Below are positions 16,094 through 25,134 of a stretch of DNA of 64,000 bases, one piece after another. The DNA lies in assembly GCA_022360095.1 (NCBI GenBank), contig JAKSDK010000527.1:1-64000 (forward strand). Direction: 5' to 3'. This DNA comes from Phycisphaerales bacterium. Lineage in GTDB: Bacteria; Planctomycetota; Phycisphaerae; UBA1845; UTPLA1. Position 1 is the first letter of the stretch, and each line of letters starts with the position of its first letter. A program made the translations under genes and the position numbers. A model generated the notes under the pieces. It made no database searches. It was not told the DNA's origin and saw only the letters and a program-made list of their open reading frames with translations.

Positions 16094-17275
16094 ATGGCAA
16101 GAGAGCAAAATAAATCCGCGTACGACCCCGGCGAAATCGATACCAAACGGATTTCCCGAATTCGCCGCATGCTGCTGACCTGGTTCGACCGGCAAAAACG
16201 TGACCTGCCTTGGCGCCGTACGCGTGATCCGTATGCCGTCTGGCTCAGCGAGATGATGTTGCAACAGACCCAAGTGGCAACGGTCATCCCCTATTACGAA
16301 AAGTTCATGGCACAGTTTCCGACGGTCGGCCGACTGGCGGACGCGGACCTTGAGGATGTCCTTCGCCTGTGGTCGGGCCTCGGCTACTACGCCAGAGCCC
16401 GCAACCTTCACCGGGCTGCACAAACCGTGGCCGCTGAACATGGCGGCGTATTCCCTGCGACGGTCGACGGGCTGAGAGCCTTGCCCGGCATCGGCGCGTA
16501 TACTGCCGGCGCCGTGGCCTCCATCGCTTTTGGAAAGAAGGCTCCTGTCGTCGACGGCAACGTCGCTCGCGTTCTTGCACGGTTGTTTGAAATCAACGCT
16601 GACGTCCGAGACGGCGTCGGCCTCAAATTGACATGGAAAATTGCAGGGCGCATGTTGCCGAACAAACGATGCGGCGACTTCAACCAGGCGGTGATGGAAC
16701 TTGGAGCAACGGTATGTCTGCCGAAAGGTGCGGCGCGATGTTCAGCCTGTCCGCTGCAAAGTGAATGTCAGGGATTCGCCTCGGGAACCGTGAGTGAGTT
16801 GCCGATCAAGACTCGCAAAACTGCCGTCAAGAATGAGACTCATGTCGTTGTCGCGATCGAGCGGCGCGGTCAATGGCTCGTCGTGCGACGGCCGAAACAA
16901 GGTCTTTGGGGTGGGCTGTGGGAAATGCCCACGGCCGTTCTCAACGGTGAACCCACGTTCACGCTCGCCCGACGATTAGCGGCTGATTTCAGCTCGATCC
17001 CCGTCAACATCGAACGCAAACCCTTCTGTACGTTGAAACATCAGCTTTCGCATCGATCGATTACCTTCGTCGGCCATGTATGCCACCTCAAAAGACCCGT
17101 GGCCGGCATCGGTCCGAAGAAGCCCGGCAAATGGCTGAGGCTGAATGAATTGGACGGACTCGGCCTCTCCACCGCCATGCGAAACGTGTTTTTCGCGCTT
17201 CGAAAAACGGTTGAAAAATCAAATGGACGAGCCGCAGGAAACGCGACAAAATGCAAGAAAAAGGTGACATCATGA
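16094..17275 (+). CDS. mutY: A/G-specific adenine DNA glycosylase
   Basis: MutY removes adenine mispaired with 8-oxoguanine. From ATG 16094 it has 393 residues. The catalytic domain shows LPWRRTRDPYAVWLSEMMLQ with the essential Glu, the helix-hairpin-helix LPGIGAYTAGAVASIAF, and VVDGNVARVLAR with the catalytic Asp. A [4Fe-4S] loop follows: CLPKGAARCSACPLQSEC, spaced C-x7-C-x2-C-x5-C, one residue longer in the first gap than the common C-x6. The C-terminal NUDIX-like 8-oxoG recognition domain begins near residue 230 (HVVVAIERRGQWLVVRRP). No strong Shine-Dalgarno precedes the chosen ATG; a TTG further upstream is possible. Confidence 0.95.
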   Translation: MAREQNKSAYDPGEIDTKRISRIRRMLLTWFDRQKRDLPWRRTRDPYAVWLSEMMLQQTQVATVIPYYEKFMAQFPTVGRLADADLEDVLRLWSGLGYYARARNLHRAAQTVAAEHGGVFPATVDGLRALPGIGAYTAGAVASIAFGKKAPVVDGNVARVLARLFEINADVRDGVGLKLTWKIAGRMLPNKRCGDFNQAVMELGATVCLPKGAARCSACPLQSECQGFASGTVSELPIKTRKTAVKNETHVVVAIERRGQWLVVRRPKQGLWGGLWEMPTAVLNGEPTFTLARRLAADFSSIPVNIERKPFCTLKHQLSHRSITFVGHVCHLKRPVAGIGPKKPGKWLRLNELDGLGLSTAMRNVFFALRKTVEKSNGRAAGNATKCKKKVTS

Positions 17276-17991
17276 CGCAACTTGACGCCCCTCAATCGGT
17301 CCAGCCAAACCAGCCGCAGAAAACGCACGTGCTGGCGATCCTCTCTCTGATCTGCGCACTGCTTTTATGCATTCCTTTTGCCGCTCCGGTCTTCGGCGTC
17401 ATCTTCGGTGTCATCGCGCTGATCCTGATCAGCGGCTCCAACGGTCGGACGAAGGGCAAAGGGATGGCCTTCGCCGGCATTGCGATTTCGATTGTGGTCC
17501 TGCTCGCGGAGGCCGGCATCACCTATTTTGTGATCAATCTCACGAAAGAAGGCGCGAAGATCGTGCTGCGTGACTTTGGGTCCTTTATCCAGGCCGTCGA
17601 GAGCCAAGAATTCCAAGCGGCGCAAAATTATTTGGCACCGGACGCAGCGTCCCAAGTGACGGAAGACCATCTCGACGAACTCCGCAATCGGCTCAAGGAT
17701 GAGTACGGTACTTTCAATGACGTTTCCATCGACTTCTTTAGTCGGGCACTCAGTCAAGGAGCGAATCAGCAACCGATCTCCTGGTACACCAATTTGAATC
17801 AAGGCCCTAACCCGGGCACGTCCATGAGCGCGTTCTTTCCAATCGAAGTGGAATTCACCGGCAAGACGGCTTACGGAACCGTCGAACTCGAAGTCACGGA
17901 CGACACAACGGGCAACGCCGCGATGCACATCGTGACGTTCACCTTGATCGGAGACGACGGTCCCTGGAGTTTCCCCCCCGAACCGGAATGA
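17272..17991 (+). CDS. DUF4190-type membrane protein
   Basis: The 239-residue protein starts at ATG 17272, preceded by AAGGTGA, which favours it over the ATG at 17251 inside the end of mutY. After a Pro/Gln-rich start there are two close membrane spans with a GTKGKGMAFAG-like turn (about 20-80), the DUF4190 layout, then an external domain (95-239) with a DUF4878-like alpha/beta look (FIQAVESQEFQAAQNYLAP). Function unknown. The gene overlaps the end of mutY by four bases and may be coupled to it. Confidence 0.75.
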   Translation: MTQLDAPQSVQPNQPQKTHVLAILSLICALLLCIPFAAPVFGVIFGVIALILISGSNGRTKGKGMAFAGIAISIVVLLAEAGITYFVINLTKEGAKIVLRDFGSFIQAVESQEFQAAQNYLAPDAASQVTEDHLDELRNRLKDEYGTFNDVSIDFFSRALSQGANQQPISWYTNLNQGPNPGTSMSAFFPIEVEFTGKTAYGTVELEVTDDTTGNAAMHIVTFTLIGDDGPWSFPPEPE

Positions 17992-18067
17992 TCTTCCAGC
18001 ATCAAACATGATCTTCTTTTCCGGAATGCGCTGACGGAACTCCCGGCTCCCGCTATAGTCTGCCCGC

Positions 18068-19705
18068 ATGGCGCGGCAGCATTCGCGGTTTCTGGGATCG
18101 GCACGGCTCATCGCCGTCTGTACCCTCGTATCTCGCGTCACCGGTCTGGCCCGGGACATGACCATGAACCACATCTATGGTCAGGGCTGGGTCCAGGATG
18201 CGTTCAACTACGGCTTCCTGATCCCCAATCTGTTTCGCCGCTTATTCGGTGAAGGTGCTCTGTCGGCCGTGTTTGTTCCCGTTTTTACCGATGTGCTCGA
18301 CAAGAAGGGCCGAGACGCAGCCTGGACGCTGCTCGGCCGCGTCACCGGGCTGATGGTTTTCGTCCTATCGCTCCTGGTGATCGTGCTCGAGCTCGTCGTG
18401 CTGGCGGTCTACCAATGGTCCGACAATGAACCGATGCGCGATCTTCAAATCGGCCTGACCGCGGTGATGGTGCCTTTCATGATCGGCATTTGTCTCGTGG
18501 CGCTCTTCGCCGGCATACTCAATTGTATCCAGCACTTCGCGGTGCCTGCACTATTACCGATCGTGCTCAACGTGATGATCATTACCGGCGCGATCGTCAT
18601 CGGCCCGATGTTCGGCAACGAATTGAAAGAGCAGGCGTATGGCGTCGGTCTTTGCGTCACTGCTGCCAGCGTGCTACAGCTGATTATTATTATTCCCGTG
18701 CTGCGCCGCAACGGCGTGCGGATCAAACTCTCTCTCGATCGGAATGACAAAGAGCTCCGCCGCATGATTCGGATGTTCATTCCGATCGTCCTCGGTCACG
18801 GACTCCTGCTGCTCAACAGCTATTTTGACGCCCTTATCATTACAAGCCTCACTCAGGGTCCTGAGCAGCCGGAGTCTTTTTCACTCTTCAGCATGGAAAT
18901 CGCCTATCCGTTGCATGAGGGTGCTCTTTCAGCGGTATACAACGCACAACGGCTATATCAGTTTCCGCTCGGTGTCCTGGCCATCTCGCTGGCGACGGCC
19001 GTCTTCCCTACATTCAGCCTGTTCGCGAGTCGAAAAGACATGCCGAGTCTGCGCTCCGCGGTCTCCCAATCGTTGCGCCTGGCCATCTTCGTCGGACTGC
19101 CCTCGGGATTGATGCTCATCATTCTTGGCGAACCGATCATCACGCTGCTGTTTGAGCACGGCCGCTTCGATCACGACGATACGGTCCGTGCTTCAAACGT
19201 CCTGCGCTGGTACGGGCTTGTGATGACCGCGTTCTGCTGTCAGCATATCCTGCTCCGCGGATTTTACAGTCTCAAAGACACGATCACCCCGATGAAAATC
19301 AGTTGCTGGCTGGTCGGACTCAACCTCGCGCTCAATCTCGCATTGGTCTGGTCCCTTCACGAACAGGCTTTCGGCATCGCCACGGCCATCACCGCCACGC
19401 TTCATGTGTGTATTTCCGTGTGGCTGCTGCGTCGCCGCCTGGACGGCCGTTTGGGCGCCAAGGCCATCAGTCTGTCCGCCGCCCGGACCGTTACCGCCAC
19501 TGCCGTTGCGTCGTTCGCCGCCTGGTATGCCCATGATTGGATTCGCGAATTGGACCTGGGCGATTTCGGCAACACCGGGATTGCCGCCGTCCGAGTCTTC
19601 GGACCACTCGCAGGCGCGATTGCATCGTTCTTCCTGATCTCACTAATCCTTCGCATGGAGGAGCCGAGATGGCTGCTTCGGCGAGTGCCGGCGGAGTCGG
19701 CTTAA
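18068..19705 (+). CDS. murJ: Lipid II flippase MurJ
   Basis: MurJ (MviN) moves lipid II across the cytoplasmic membrane during peptidoglycan synthesis. The 545-residue, roughly 14-span protein begins with the diagnostic segment GSARLIAVCTLVSRVTGLAR and DMTMNHIYGQGWVQDAFNYGF, then FRRLFGEGALSAVFVPVF. Later motifs include RLYQFPLGVLAISLATAVFP and LLRGFYSLKDTITPMKIS, typical of the family. It is single-gene, separated from the previous unit by a short gap without a terminator. Its presence indicates that the organism makes peptidoglycan precursors. Confidence 0.96.
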   Translation: MARQHSRFLGSARLIAVCTLVSRVTGLARDMTMNHIYGQGWVQDAFNYGFLIPNLFRRLFGEGALSAVFVPVFTDVLDKKGRDAAWTLLGRVTGLMVFVLSLLVIVLELVVLAVYQWSDNEPMRDLQIGLTAVMVPFMIGICLVALFAGILNCIQHFAVPALLPIVLNVMIITGAIVIGPMFGNELKEQAYGVGLCVTAASVLQLIIIIPVLRRNGVRIKLSLDRNDKELRRMIRMFIPIVLGHGLLLLNSYFDALIITSLTQGPEQPESFSLFSMEIAYPLHEGALSAVYNAQRLYQFPLGVLAISLATAVFPTFSLFASRKDMPSLRSAVSQSLRLAIFVGLPSGLMLIILGEPIITLLFEHGRFDHDDTVRASNVLRWYGLVMTAFCCQHILLRGFYSLKDTITPMKISCWLVGLNLALNLALVWSLHEQAFGIATAITATLHVCISVWLLRRRLDGRLGAKAISLSAARTVTATAVASFAAWYAHDWIRELDLGDFGNTGIAAVRVFGPLAGAIASFFLISLILRMEEPRWLLRRVPAESA

Positions 19706-19747
19706 TTGACCGCGGACGATGTCCGTGTTGATCATGCACACTCGTTT

Positions 19748-19776
19748 GGCCCCCGGGCAAGGCGGCTCGGGGCTTT
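19748..19776 (+). terminator. Imperfect GGGGC hairpin after murJ
   Basis: Sequence GCCCCCGGGC...GCTCGGGGCTTTTG, a weaker member of the AAAGCCCCGG family, 43 bases after the murJ stop and followed by a short T-tract. Confidence 0.5.
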
Positions 19777-19886
19777 TGTGGTTTTGCGATGCCGAATCCG
19801 TGGTCGTCGGGCGCAGATGGGCAATATAATCCGGGGCGTGTAAACTACCTTAAGACAAGTTCGACCATGACGAAAGCGAGTCAAAC

Positions 19887-20963
19887 ATGAGTGTCACCAA
19901 AGAACAGGTTCTCAAAGCCTTAAGCAACGTCCAAGAGCCGGAACTCCATAAGGATCTCGTGACGTTGAACATGATCAAGAATGTCGCCGTCTGCGAAGGT
20001 CACGTGAAGGTGAACATCGAACTGACCACGCCTGCATGTCCGATGAAGGATCAAATCAAGGGCGACGTCGAGCGCGAAGTTAACAAGATCGACGGTGTGA
20101 ACGAAGTCGAAATCGAATGGAGCGCGAATGTGCGGCAGACTCCGCAATCTCGAATGTTCCTCCCAGGCGTGAAGAACGCCATCGCGGTCGGCGCAGGCAA
20201 GGGCGGTGTCGGCAAATCGACGATTTCGGTTCTGACCGCGCTGGGCCTGCAGCGTGAAGGCGCGAAAGTCGGCCTGATGGATGCCGACGTCTATGGTCCG
20301 TCGATTCCAAAAATGCTGGGGCTCGAAGCGGAGAAACCGTCAGTTCGAGACGAAAAGATTCTGCCGCTGGAAGCCCATGGCATTCGCGTGATGTCGATGG
20401 GCTTCATGGTGGAGCCGGAGAAAGCCGTCGTCTGGCGAGGGCCCATGGTCCACGGCGTCGTCCAGCAGTTCCTAAGCCAGGTGGACTGGGGCGAACTCGA
20501 TTATCTGATTATCGATCTGCCGCCGGGAACGGGTGACGTGCCGCTGACGCTGGCCCAGTCCATTCCGATGACGGGCGCGTTGATCGTGTGCACGCCGCAG
20601 GACGTCGCGCTGCTTGATGCGGTCAAGGCCTTGCGCATGTATCAGCAGCTGAACGTTCACATCCTCGGTATCGTCGAGAACATGAGCTATTTCCGAGCAC
20701 CGGATACCGGCCATGAATACGATCTCTTCGGCCGCGGCGGTGCAAAGAAAGCGGCCGAACGATTGGACATTCCCTTTATCGGTGAAGTGCCGATTAACAT
20801 CGACATTCGTGTTTCCGGTGATAAGGGCACGCCCGTCGAAAACTTCGAGAAGACCGACGAGGCGACCCGTGAGGCGATCATGAGCTTCGTCCGCAATCTG
20901 GCGGCGCAGGTCAGTATCAAGAACTCACAACAGCAGGCGCCGCTCGAGTTGAAGATTACTTAA
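19887..20963 (+). CDS. Mrp/ApbC/NBP35-family ATPase, iron-sulfur cluster carrier type
   Basis: Members of this family transfer Fe-S clusters to target proteins. Residues 1-80 form a MIP18/DUF59 domain (TTPACPMKDQIKGDVE), followed by the ATPase with the deviant Walker A GAGKGGVGKST (102-112), DADVYGPSIPKMLG and DLPPGTGD. The usual CxxC cluster ligand in the ENMSYF-x-C-P-x-C-G segment is replaced here: the sequence reads ENMSYFRAPDTGHEYDLFG with neither Cys. The family call is secure, but the Fe-S carrier role should not be assumed. A single-gene unit ended by the hairpin at 20999. Confidence 0.9.
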   Translation: MSVTKEQVLKALSNVQEPELHKDLVTLNMIKNVAVCEGHVKVNIELTTPACPMKDQIKGDVEREVNKIDGVNEVEIEWSANVRQTPQSRMFLPGVKNAIAVGAGKGGVGKSTISVLTALGLQREGAKVGLMDADVYGPSIPKMLGLEAEKPSVRDEKILPLEAHGIRVMSMGFMVEPEKAVVWRGPMVHGVVQQFLSQVDWGELDYLIIDLPPGTGDVPLTLAQSIPMTGALIVCTPQDVALLDAVKALRMYQQLNVHILGIVENMSYFRAPDTGHEYDLFGRGGAKKAAERLDIPFIGEVPINIDIRVSGDKGTPVENFEKTDEATREAIMSFVRNLAAQVSIKNSQQQAPLELKIT

Positions 20964-20995
20964 CGATCGCCTTTGATGGGAACGAGATGCTTGCT

Positions 20996-22558
20996 TTAGA
21001 CCCCGGGCAGGGCGGCCCGGGGCTTTCTTGCGCCGTCACCGTGGCACGGCTCTGATCCGGATAATGGCACACCGAGCTTCGACAGGGCCTGATGGAGGTC
21101 TTCCATCCTGAGAACCGGTTCCAACTCTCCGGCCATGGTCATCACAAAAGCAGTGGAACTCAGCTCATTCAGATTGCCATGGGCCGCGGCAAGATTGAGA
21201 ACCTTCGACATGAGCGCACTGCCGCAGTGCCGACCGTCCTGCACCGAGACCAACACATCGGGCGCGTTTTCGACCAGGCCGTGAAACGATCGCCAGAGGC
21301 GATGCACGACGTCGGGATAGTCGTGGTCGTTCGTCGCGCTGAATAGTGTATGATCTTTAACAAAACCAGCGTCATCGACGGCGCCTTTCAGCTCCAAGCG
21401 TGCCAGGATGGGTCTGAGCCGTAACGGATCACCCCTCTGGGTTTCATAGCGATAGCCATTGCCCCCGCGGGAAATCGTCGCCTGTCCTTCTCGGCTCAGA
21501 ACGACAATCCGCCCGGACTGCTCGGCTACTTCTTTTATGCGATACGCGACGAGTTCAATACCGTCGGCCCCTACGAGATCACGGGCCACGGCCGCGGGCT
21601 CGCGCGTATGAACAACCGCGCAAGTCACGACGCCGAATTCGGGAACCACGACGTCGCCCGGTTTTTCCAGTTTGTTTCGGACACGATACCCAAAATTCCT
21701 CAGCAGACGCGGCAGGTCGATGCGACCGCTACGGACAAGGTTGTGACCATGGTCCGACATCAACGTGATCTGAACCCGGCCTCGCGTCGCATGAACGACG
21801 GATTGACAAAAACGATCGAGGCGAACAAGACCGATTTGATGTCCCGTGCGACCGTGTTTCGCGCCAAGGGCAGACGGTCCCACGCAGTAACCCACAAAAC
21901 AATCTTTCGGACTTTCATCGAACTGAACCTGGATATGCCGCAGCTCATGATCGAACCAGCCGATCGGATTCGGATAAGCGACGCTGTGGGCGATCGGGTT
22001 GAGATGATAATCCACGAACCTGAGCCACGGCGTATTCTCCTCGTGGGCATAGGTAAGATAGCCGTTGGTGAGACGTTGGCCGTCGTAATACTCCGATTCA
22101 ACTCCGGGACAGGGTGAAACGTCGAAGAACTCGGCGAGGCAAACATCGGTCATGACCGGGAACGGGCTGATGACGCGGACGGGCGGGTGGAACAGGCGAA
22201 ACCGGCCGTGCTTCCAAAAGTCACGAACCATGGAATAGGGAATGCTGTCGAGAATGAGGACCAGGTGTCGGCAGTCCCGGGCCGTGATCTCATCCAAGAC
22301 AACGGTATTTTCCTTGCTCGATCCGAGCACATCCGGGTCATAACGCAAACGAACCACGCGTCCCTCCGGCGAGACGTCTTCTGCGTAGTCGGGGCGTCCG
22401 TTGTGATCGACGTCGTACAGGCGCGTCGAGCCACCATCCGGGAGGCTGGAGACCCGGATCGGTGTGGTCGGCAAGAGCTTGGGGCCTGGGCCGGCACAAG
22501 CGACCTGGCAAAGGACAACAAGCCCGATTCGTAATCTTGGAGTGGCGCTCTTCTTCAC
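20996..22558 (-). CDS. Alkaline-phosphatase-superfamily phosphodiesterase, lipoprotein-like
   Basis: The 520-residue protein starts with GTG at 22558. A short hydrophobic lead, RIGLVVLCQVACAGPG, looks like a lipoprotein signal. The body resembles type I phosphodiesterase/nucleotide pyrophosphatases: LVLILDSIPYSMVRDFW near residue 98 carries the first metal Asp and a candidate nucleophile Ser, ITLMSDHGHN near 275 supplies Asp and His ligands. The substrate is unknown. A short DVDHNGRPDYAED segment resembles a calcium-binding loop. Its last ten codons and stop lie inside the hairpin at 20999-21027, shared with the mrp-type gene on the other strand. Confidence 0.75.
   Translation of the reverse strand: MKKSATPRLRIGLVVLCQVACAGPGPKLLPTTPIRVSSLPDGGSTRLYDVDHNGRPDYAEDVSPEGRVVRLRYDPDVLGSSKENTVVLDEITARDCRHLVLILDSIPYSMVRDFWKHGRFRLFHPPVRVISPFPVMTDVCLAEFFDVSPCPGVESEYYDGQRLTNGYLTYAHEENTPWLRFVDYHLNPIAHSVAYPNPIGWFDHELRHIQVQFDESPKDCFVGYCVGPSALGAKHGRTGHQIGLVRLDRFCQSVVHATRGRVQITLMSDHGHNLVRSGRIDLPRLLRNFGYRVRNKLEKPGDVVVPEFGVVTCAVVHTREPAAVARDLVGADGIELVAYRIKEVAEQSGRIVVLSREGQATISRGGNGYRYETQRGDPLRLRPILARLELKGAVDDAGFVKDHTLFSATNDHDYPDVVHRLWRSFHGLVENAPDVLVSVQDGRHCGSALMSKVLNLAAAHGNLNELSSTAFVMTMAGELEPVLRMEDLHQALSKLGVPLSGSEPCHGDGARKPRAALPGV
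20999..21027. terminator. Bidirectional hairpin between convergent genes
   Basis: Arms ACCCCGGGC / GCCCGGGGC followed on the plus strand by TTTCTT. It serves the convergent mrp-type gene and phosphodiesterase gene and overlaps the phosphodiesterase stop codon. Confidence 0.7.
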
Positions 22559-22629
22559 TGGCAGGATGCTAAGTAAGCTGCAAGGTTGACCTTTTCCATC
22601 ACGTTTTCGCCTTCTGAATCTGTTCGTCC

Positions 22630-23832
22630 CTAATGCTGGCTTGCCATTGCTATGATACCATTTCCTCCATCAGCCTCGTAGGACATGTTTGTCGATGACG
22701 ACACGTACGCCGAAAGCGCTTCAACCTTGCTTGGCCAGCTTTCGTCGCGCATCGCCGTTTGCCGGGCATGCCTGTGGCCGAGTGACGATTCTGTCAGAGC
22801 CTTTTCACAGGCGGCGACGAAAGAAGCGGCATCCGGTGCGATGTGCACGAGCTTTTCGTATCGCCGCACCTCCGGCATCGGCGTTGATACGACCGGCAGA
22901 CCCGCCGAGAGATACTCCCGCAACTTGATCGGATTCACGGCCCGTGTCAGTTCGTTGTCACGGAAAGGAATCAGCCCCACGTCGAACGCCTTTGCATAGC
23001 CGGGAAGCGACGCATAAGGCCGTCGGCCGAGCAGATGAACGTTCGGCAGGTTCGCGAGCCCTGAGACGTCAACGGCTGCCTCGCCGATCAACACGACGGA
23101 CCATGCCGGTCGTGCCGCGGCAACCTGCGCGATGAGGGTGACGTCCAGCCAATCCTGCAACAGCCCCCAGAACCCAAGGATCGGTCGGCGAAGCTCCGCG
23201 ACGTCCGCCGGAGCGGAAACCGTTTCCGACGTGGCCGTGGCGAAATGTTCGTAATCGACCCCATGCGTCACGAGCACGGTGTTCTTGTTCAAGGAGCGCT
23301 TGGAGTCGTACAACGTCTGTGAAGTCGTCACAACGAGATCGGCCCCGACGGCCAAGCGACGTTCGGCCTCAAGGATCGCCTGCCGGTCATAGCCGGCGAA
23401 CGCGCTGAATTCATCGACGCAGTAATAGATCACGCACTCCTCATCGAACTGCCCACACAAATAATCCACATCCGGCGCAAAGGACCACAATTGCAGCGGT
23501 CTTTTGGGCATGTCTCGGAGGACACTCCGAATCTGCTTTGACAGGAGTCGACGATTCAGCTTTGTGGCCAAGGCGCTGCCGGGGATCGGAAGGACAAGTG
23601 GCGTGACGACGGTCATATTTTCGCTGATTCGCCGTGGGCCCTGCACGACTTGTTGAAGCTTCGACGCGATGGCCCTGACGTCCGCGGTCGAAGCCTGCGG
23701 GCGCCGCGAGCCGTGGTAGTTGACCCAAATCACGTGGTTGCGCTCCGACAACAGCGTCATGACATGATGCTTGCTGGTCGGATCATAAAACCAGTTGCTG
23801 GCGAAGCAGAGAACGTTTCGGCCTTCAATCAT
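22630..23832 (-). CDS. Glycosyltransferase, GT-B fold (group 1 family)
   Basis: The 400-residue cytoplasmic protein has a GT-B layout. The N-terminal half begins MIEGRNVLCFASNWFYDP and includes IYYCVDEFSAFAGYD. The C-terminal nucleotide-sugar half begins ILGFWGLLQDWLDVTLI and has VVLIGEA, HLLGRRPYASLPGYAKAFDVG and the donor-binding stretch NPIKLREYLSAGLPVVST, with the Glu typical of retaining GT4-like enzymes. The acceptor cannot be predicted. It is 18 bases downstream of the GT4 gene at 23851, so both probably work on the same exopolysaccharide or glycolipid. Confidence 0.9.
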   Translation of the reverse strand: MIEGRNVLCFASNWFYDPTSKHHVMTLLSERNHVIWVNYHGSRRPQASTADVRAIASKLQQVVQGPRRISENMTVVTPLVLPIPGSALATKLNRRLLSKQIRSVLRDMPKRPLQLWSFAPDVDYLCGQFDEECVIYYCVDEFSAFAGYDRQAILEAERRLAVGADLVVTTSQTLYDSKRSLNKNTVLVTHGVDYEHFATATSETVSAPADVAELRRPILGFWGLLQDWLDVTLIAQVAAARPAWSVVLIGEAAVDVSGLANLPNVHLLGRRPYASLPGYAKAFDVGLIPFRDNELTRAVNPIKLREYLSAGLPVVSTPMPEVRRYEKLVHIAPDAASFVAACEKALTESSLGHRHARQTAMRDESWPSKVEALSAYVSSSTNMSYEADGGNGIIAMASQH

Positions 23833-23850
23833 GCGCTGGATGCCATCACC

Positions 23851-25044
23851 TCACGTTAACACGGATTCAAATACATCGACACATTCGCGTGCAACCTGTT
23901 GCCAATCGCGACGGCCGCCGAAGTCCGCGATATGCGCCCGATCCCAGTCGCACCTTAAAGCCTCGCAAATCGACTCCGTCAGGGCATCGCGATCCCCGAG
24001 CGGAACCAGGCGCCCCAGGCCGAGGTCTCTGACGATCTCGCGATTTCCGCCCACATCGGTCACGACTGCCGGGCATCCACAGGCCAGCGCTTCGGCAACG
24101 GCGTTACACCAGCCCTCAGATCGGCTTGCCAACACAAACAGATCTGCGACGTTCAACAGCCCCGCGACCTTCTCGGGCGGCTGACGCCCAAGAAGTGCCA
24201 CGGACACGACACCACCCGCGGCCGAGCCGTTCACCGAATCGATCTGCGTTTTGAGGCGGCGAACATACTCAGGCTCACCCGCCTCACCACCGACCAGGAT
24301 CAGACGCACATCTCCCAAGCGCCGGCGCACTTCCGGCCATACTTCAACCAGGCGATGAAATCCCTTCAGCGCCTGAAGATGCCCGACCGAGATAACGTAA
24401 CGTGCGCCGTTCGACCAGGCCGGGACGTCGCACGACTCGACATTCGTGATCGAATCCGGGTCGCTTCGACGAAACACCAACCGATCAATTCCATTGGGAA
24501 CCACTCGAACCTCAAGCTCCGTTTCCGCGACCTCTTTCGCCAAATCCGCCAGGGACTGCGATACCGCAATCAGCGCATCGGCACCGCGCAACATCTCCAC
24601 GATCTGGCGACGCTTCGACCGGTCCGCAATCTGGCTGACCAGCTTGCCTCGAATGGTGCAAACGAACGGCAAACGTTCGTCGCACGCCACTTGCCAGGCA
24701 CCGACCCCGTCCGGCCAGACAAAATGGGCGTCGATCAACCGCACGGGCTCCGCTTCGCGAAGCGCCGACATCGCTCGATGGAAGGACGTCGCGTAAAAAC
24801 TCGCATCCCATCGCTTCATGATTCCGGGCACATAGAACATCCGAGGCCAGGTCACCGGCGGCGTTTGCAAAGCCGCCGGACACGCTTGATGGCGGCGTGG
24901 CCTTAACCCCGGAAACCAGGGGACGGGTGCGACGACACGCACGCCGGTCAGCCGCTGAATCGCCGCCAGCCGCCGGTGAACAAACACCCCCTGTGTCGGC
25001 GAAGCGGGATTTGGATAACACAGCGTCGTTGAGACGATCGACAT
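23851..25044 (-). CDS. GT4-family glycosyltransferase
   Basis: The 397-residue GT-B protein starts MSIVSTTLCYPNPASPTQGV with the usual glycine/proline loop of the acceptor domain, followed by VHRRLAAIQ. The donor domain shows ISVGHLQALKGFHRLVEVW, LILVGGEAGEP, LLGRQPPEKVAGLLNVADLFVL and ASRSEGWCNAVAEALACGCPAVV, the last containing the E-x7-E type motif of GT4 enzymes. It is co-directional with, and nearly touches, the second glycosyltransferase. Cytoplasmic, probably acting on a lipid-linked acceptor; the sugar is unknown. Confidence 0.93.
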   Translation of the reverse strand: MSIVSTTLCYPNPASPTQGVFVHRRLAAIQRLTGVRVVAPVPWFPGLRPRRHQACPAALQTPPVTWPRMFYVPGIMKRWDASFYATSFHRAMSALREAEPVRLIDAHFVWPDGVGAWQVACDERLPFVCTIRGKLVSQIADRSKRRQIVEMLRGADALIAVSQSLADLAKEVAETELEVRVVPNGIDRLVFRRSDPDSITNVESCDVPAWSNGARYVISVGHLQALKGFHRLVEVWPEVRRRLGDVRLILVGGEAGEPEYVRRLKTQIDSVNGSAAGGVVSVALLGRQPPEKVAGLLNVADLFVLASRSEGWCNAVAEALACGCPAVVTDVGGNREIVRDLGLGRLVPLGDRDALTESICEALRCDWDRAHIADFGGRRDWQQVARECVDVFESVLT

Positions 25045-25134
25045 GCCACAAACTTACGGTGCATTCCGCCCGGATAGAAGTCAAAAACCCCCTCCTCTGG
25101 TCCCGGGGTACCCGACTCCCCTACCATACCAAAC

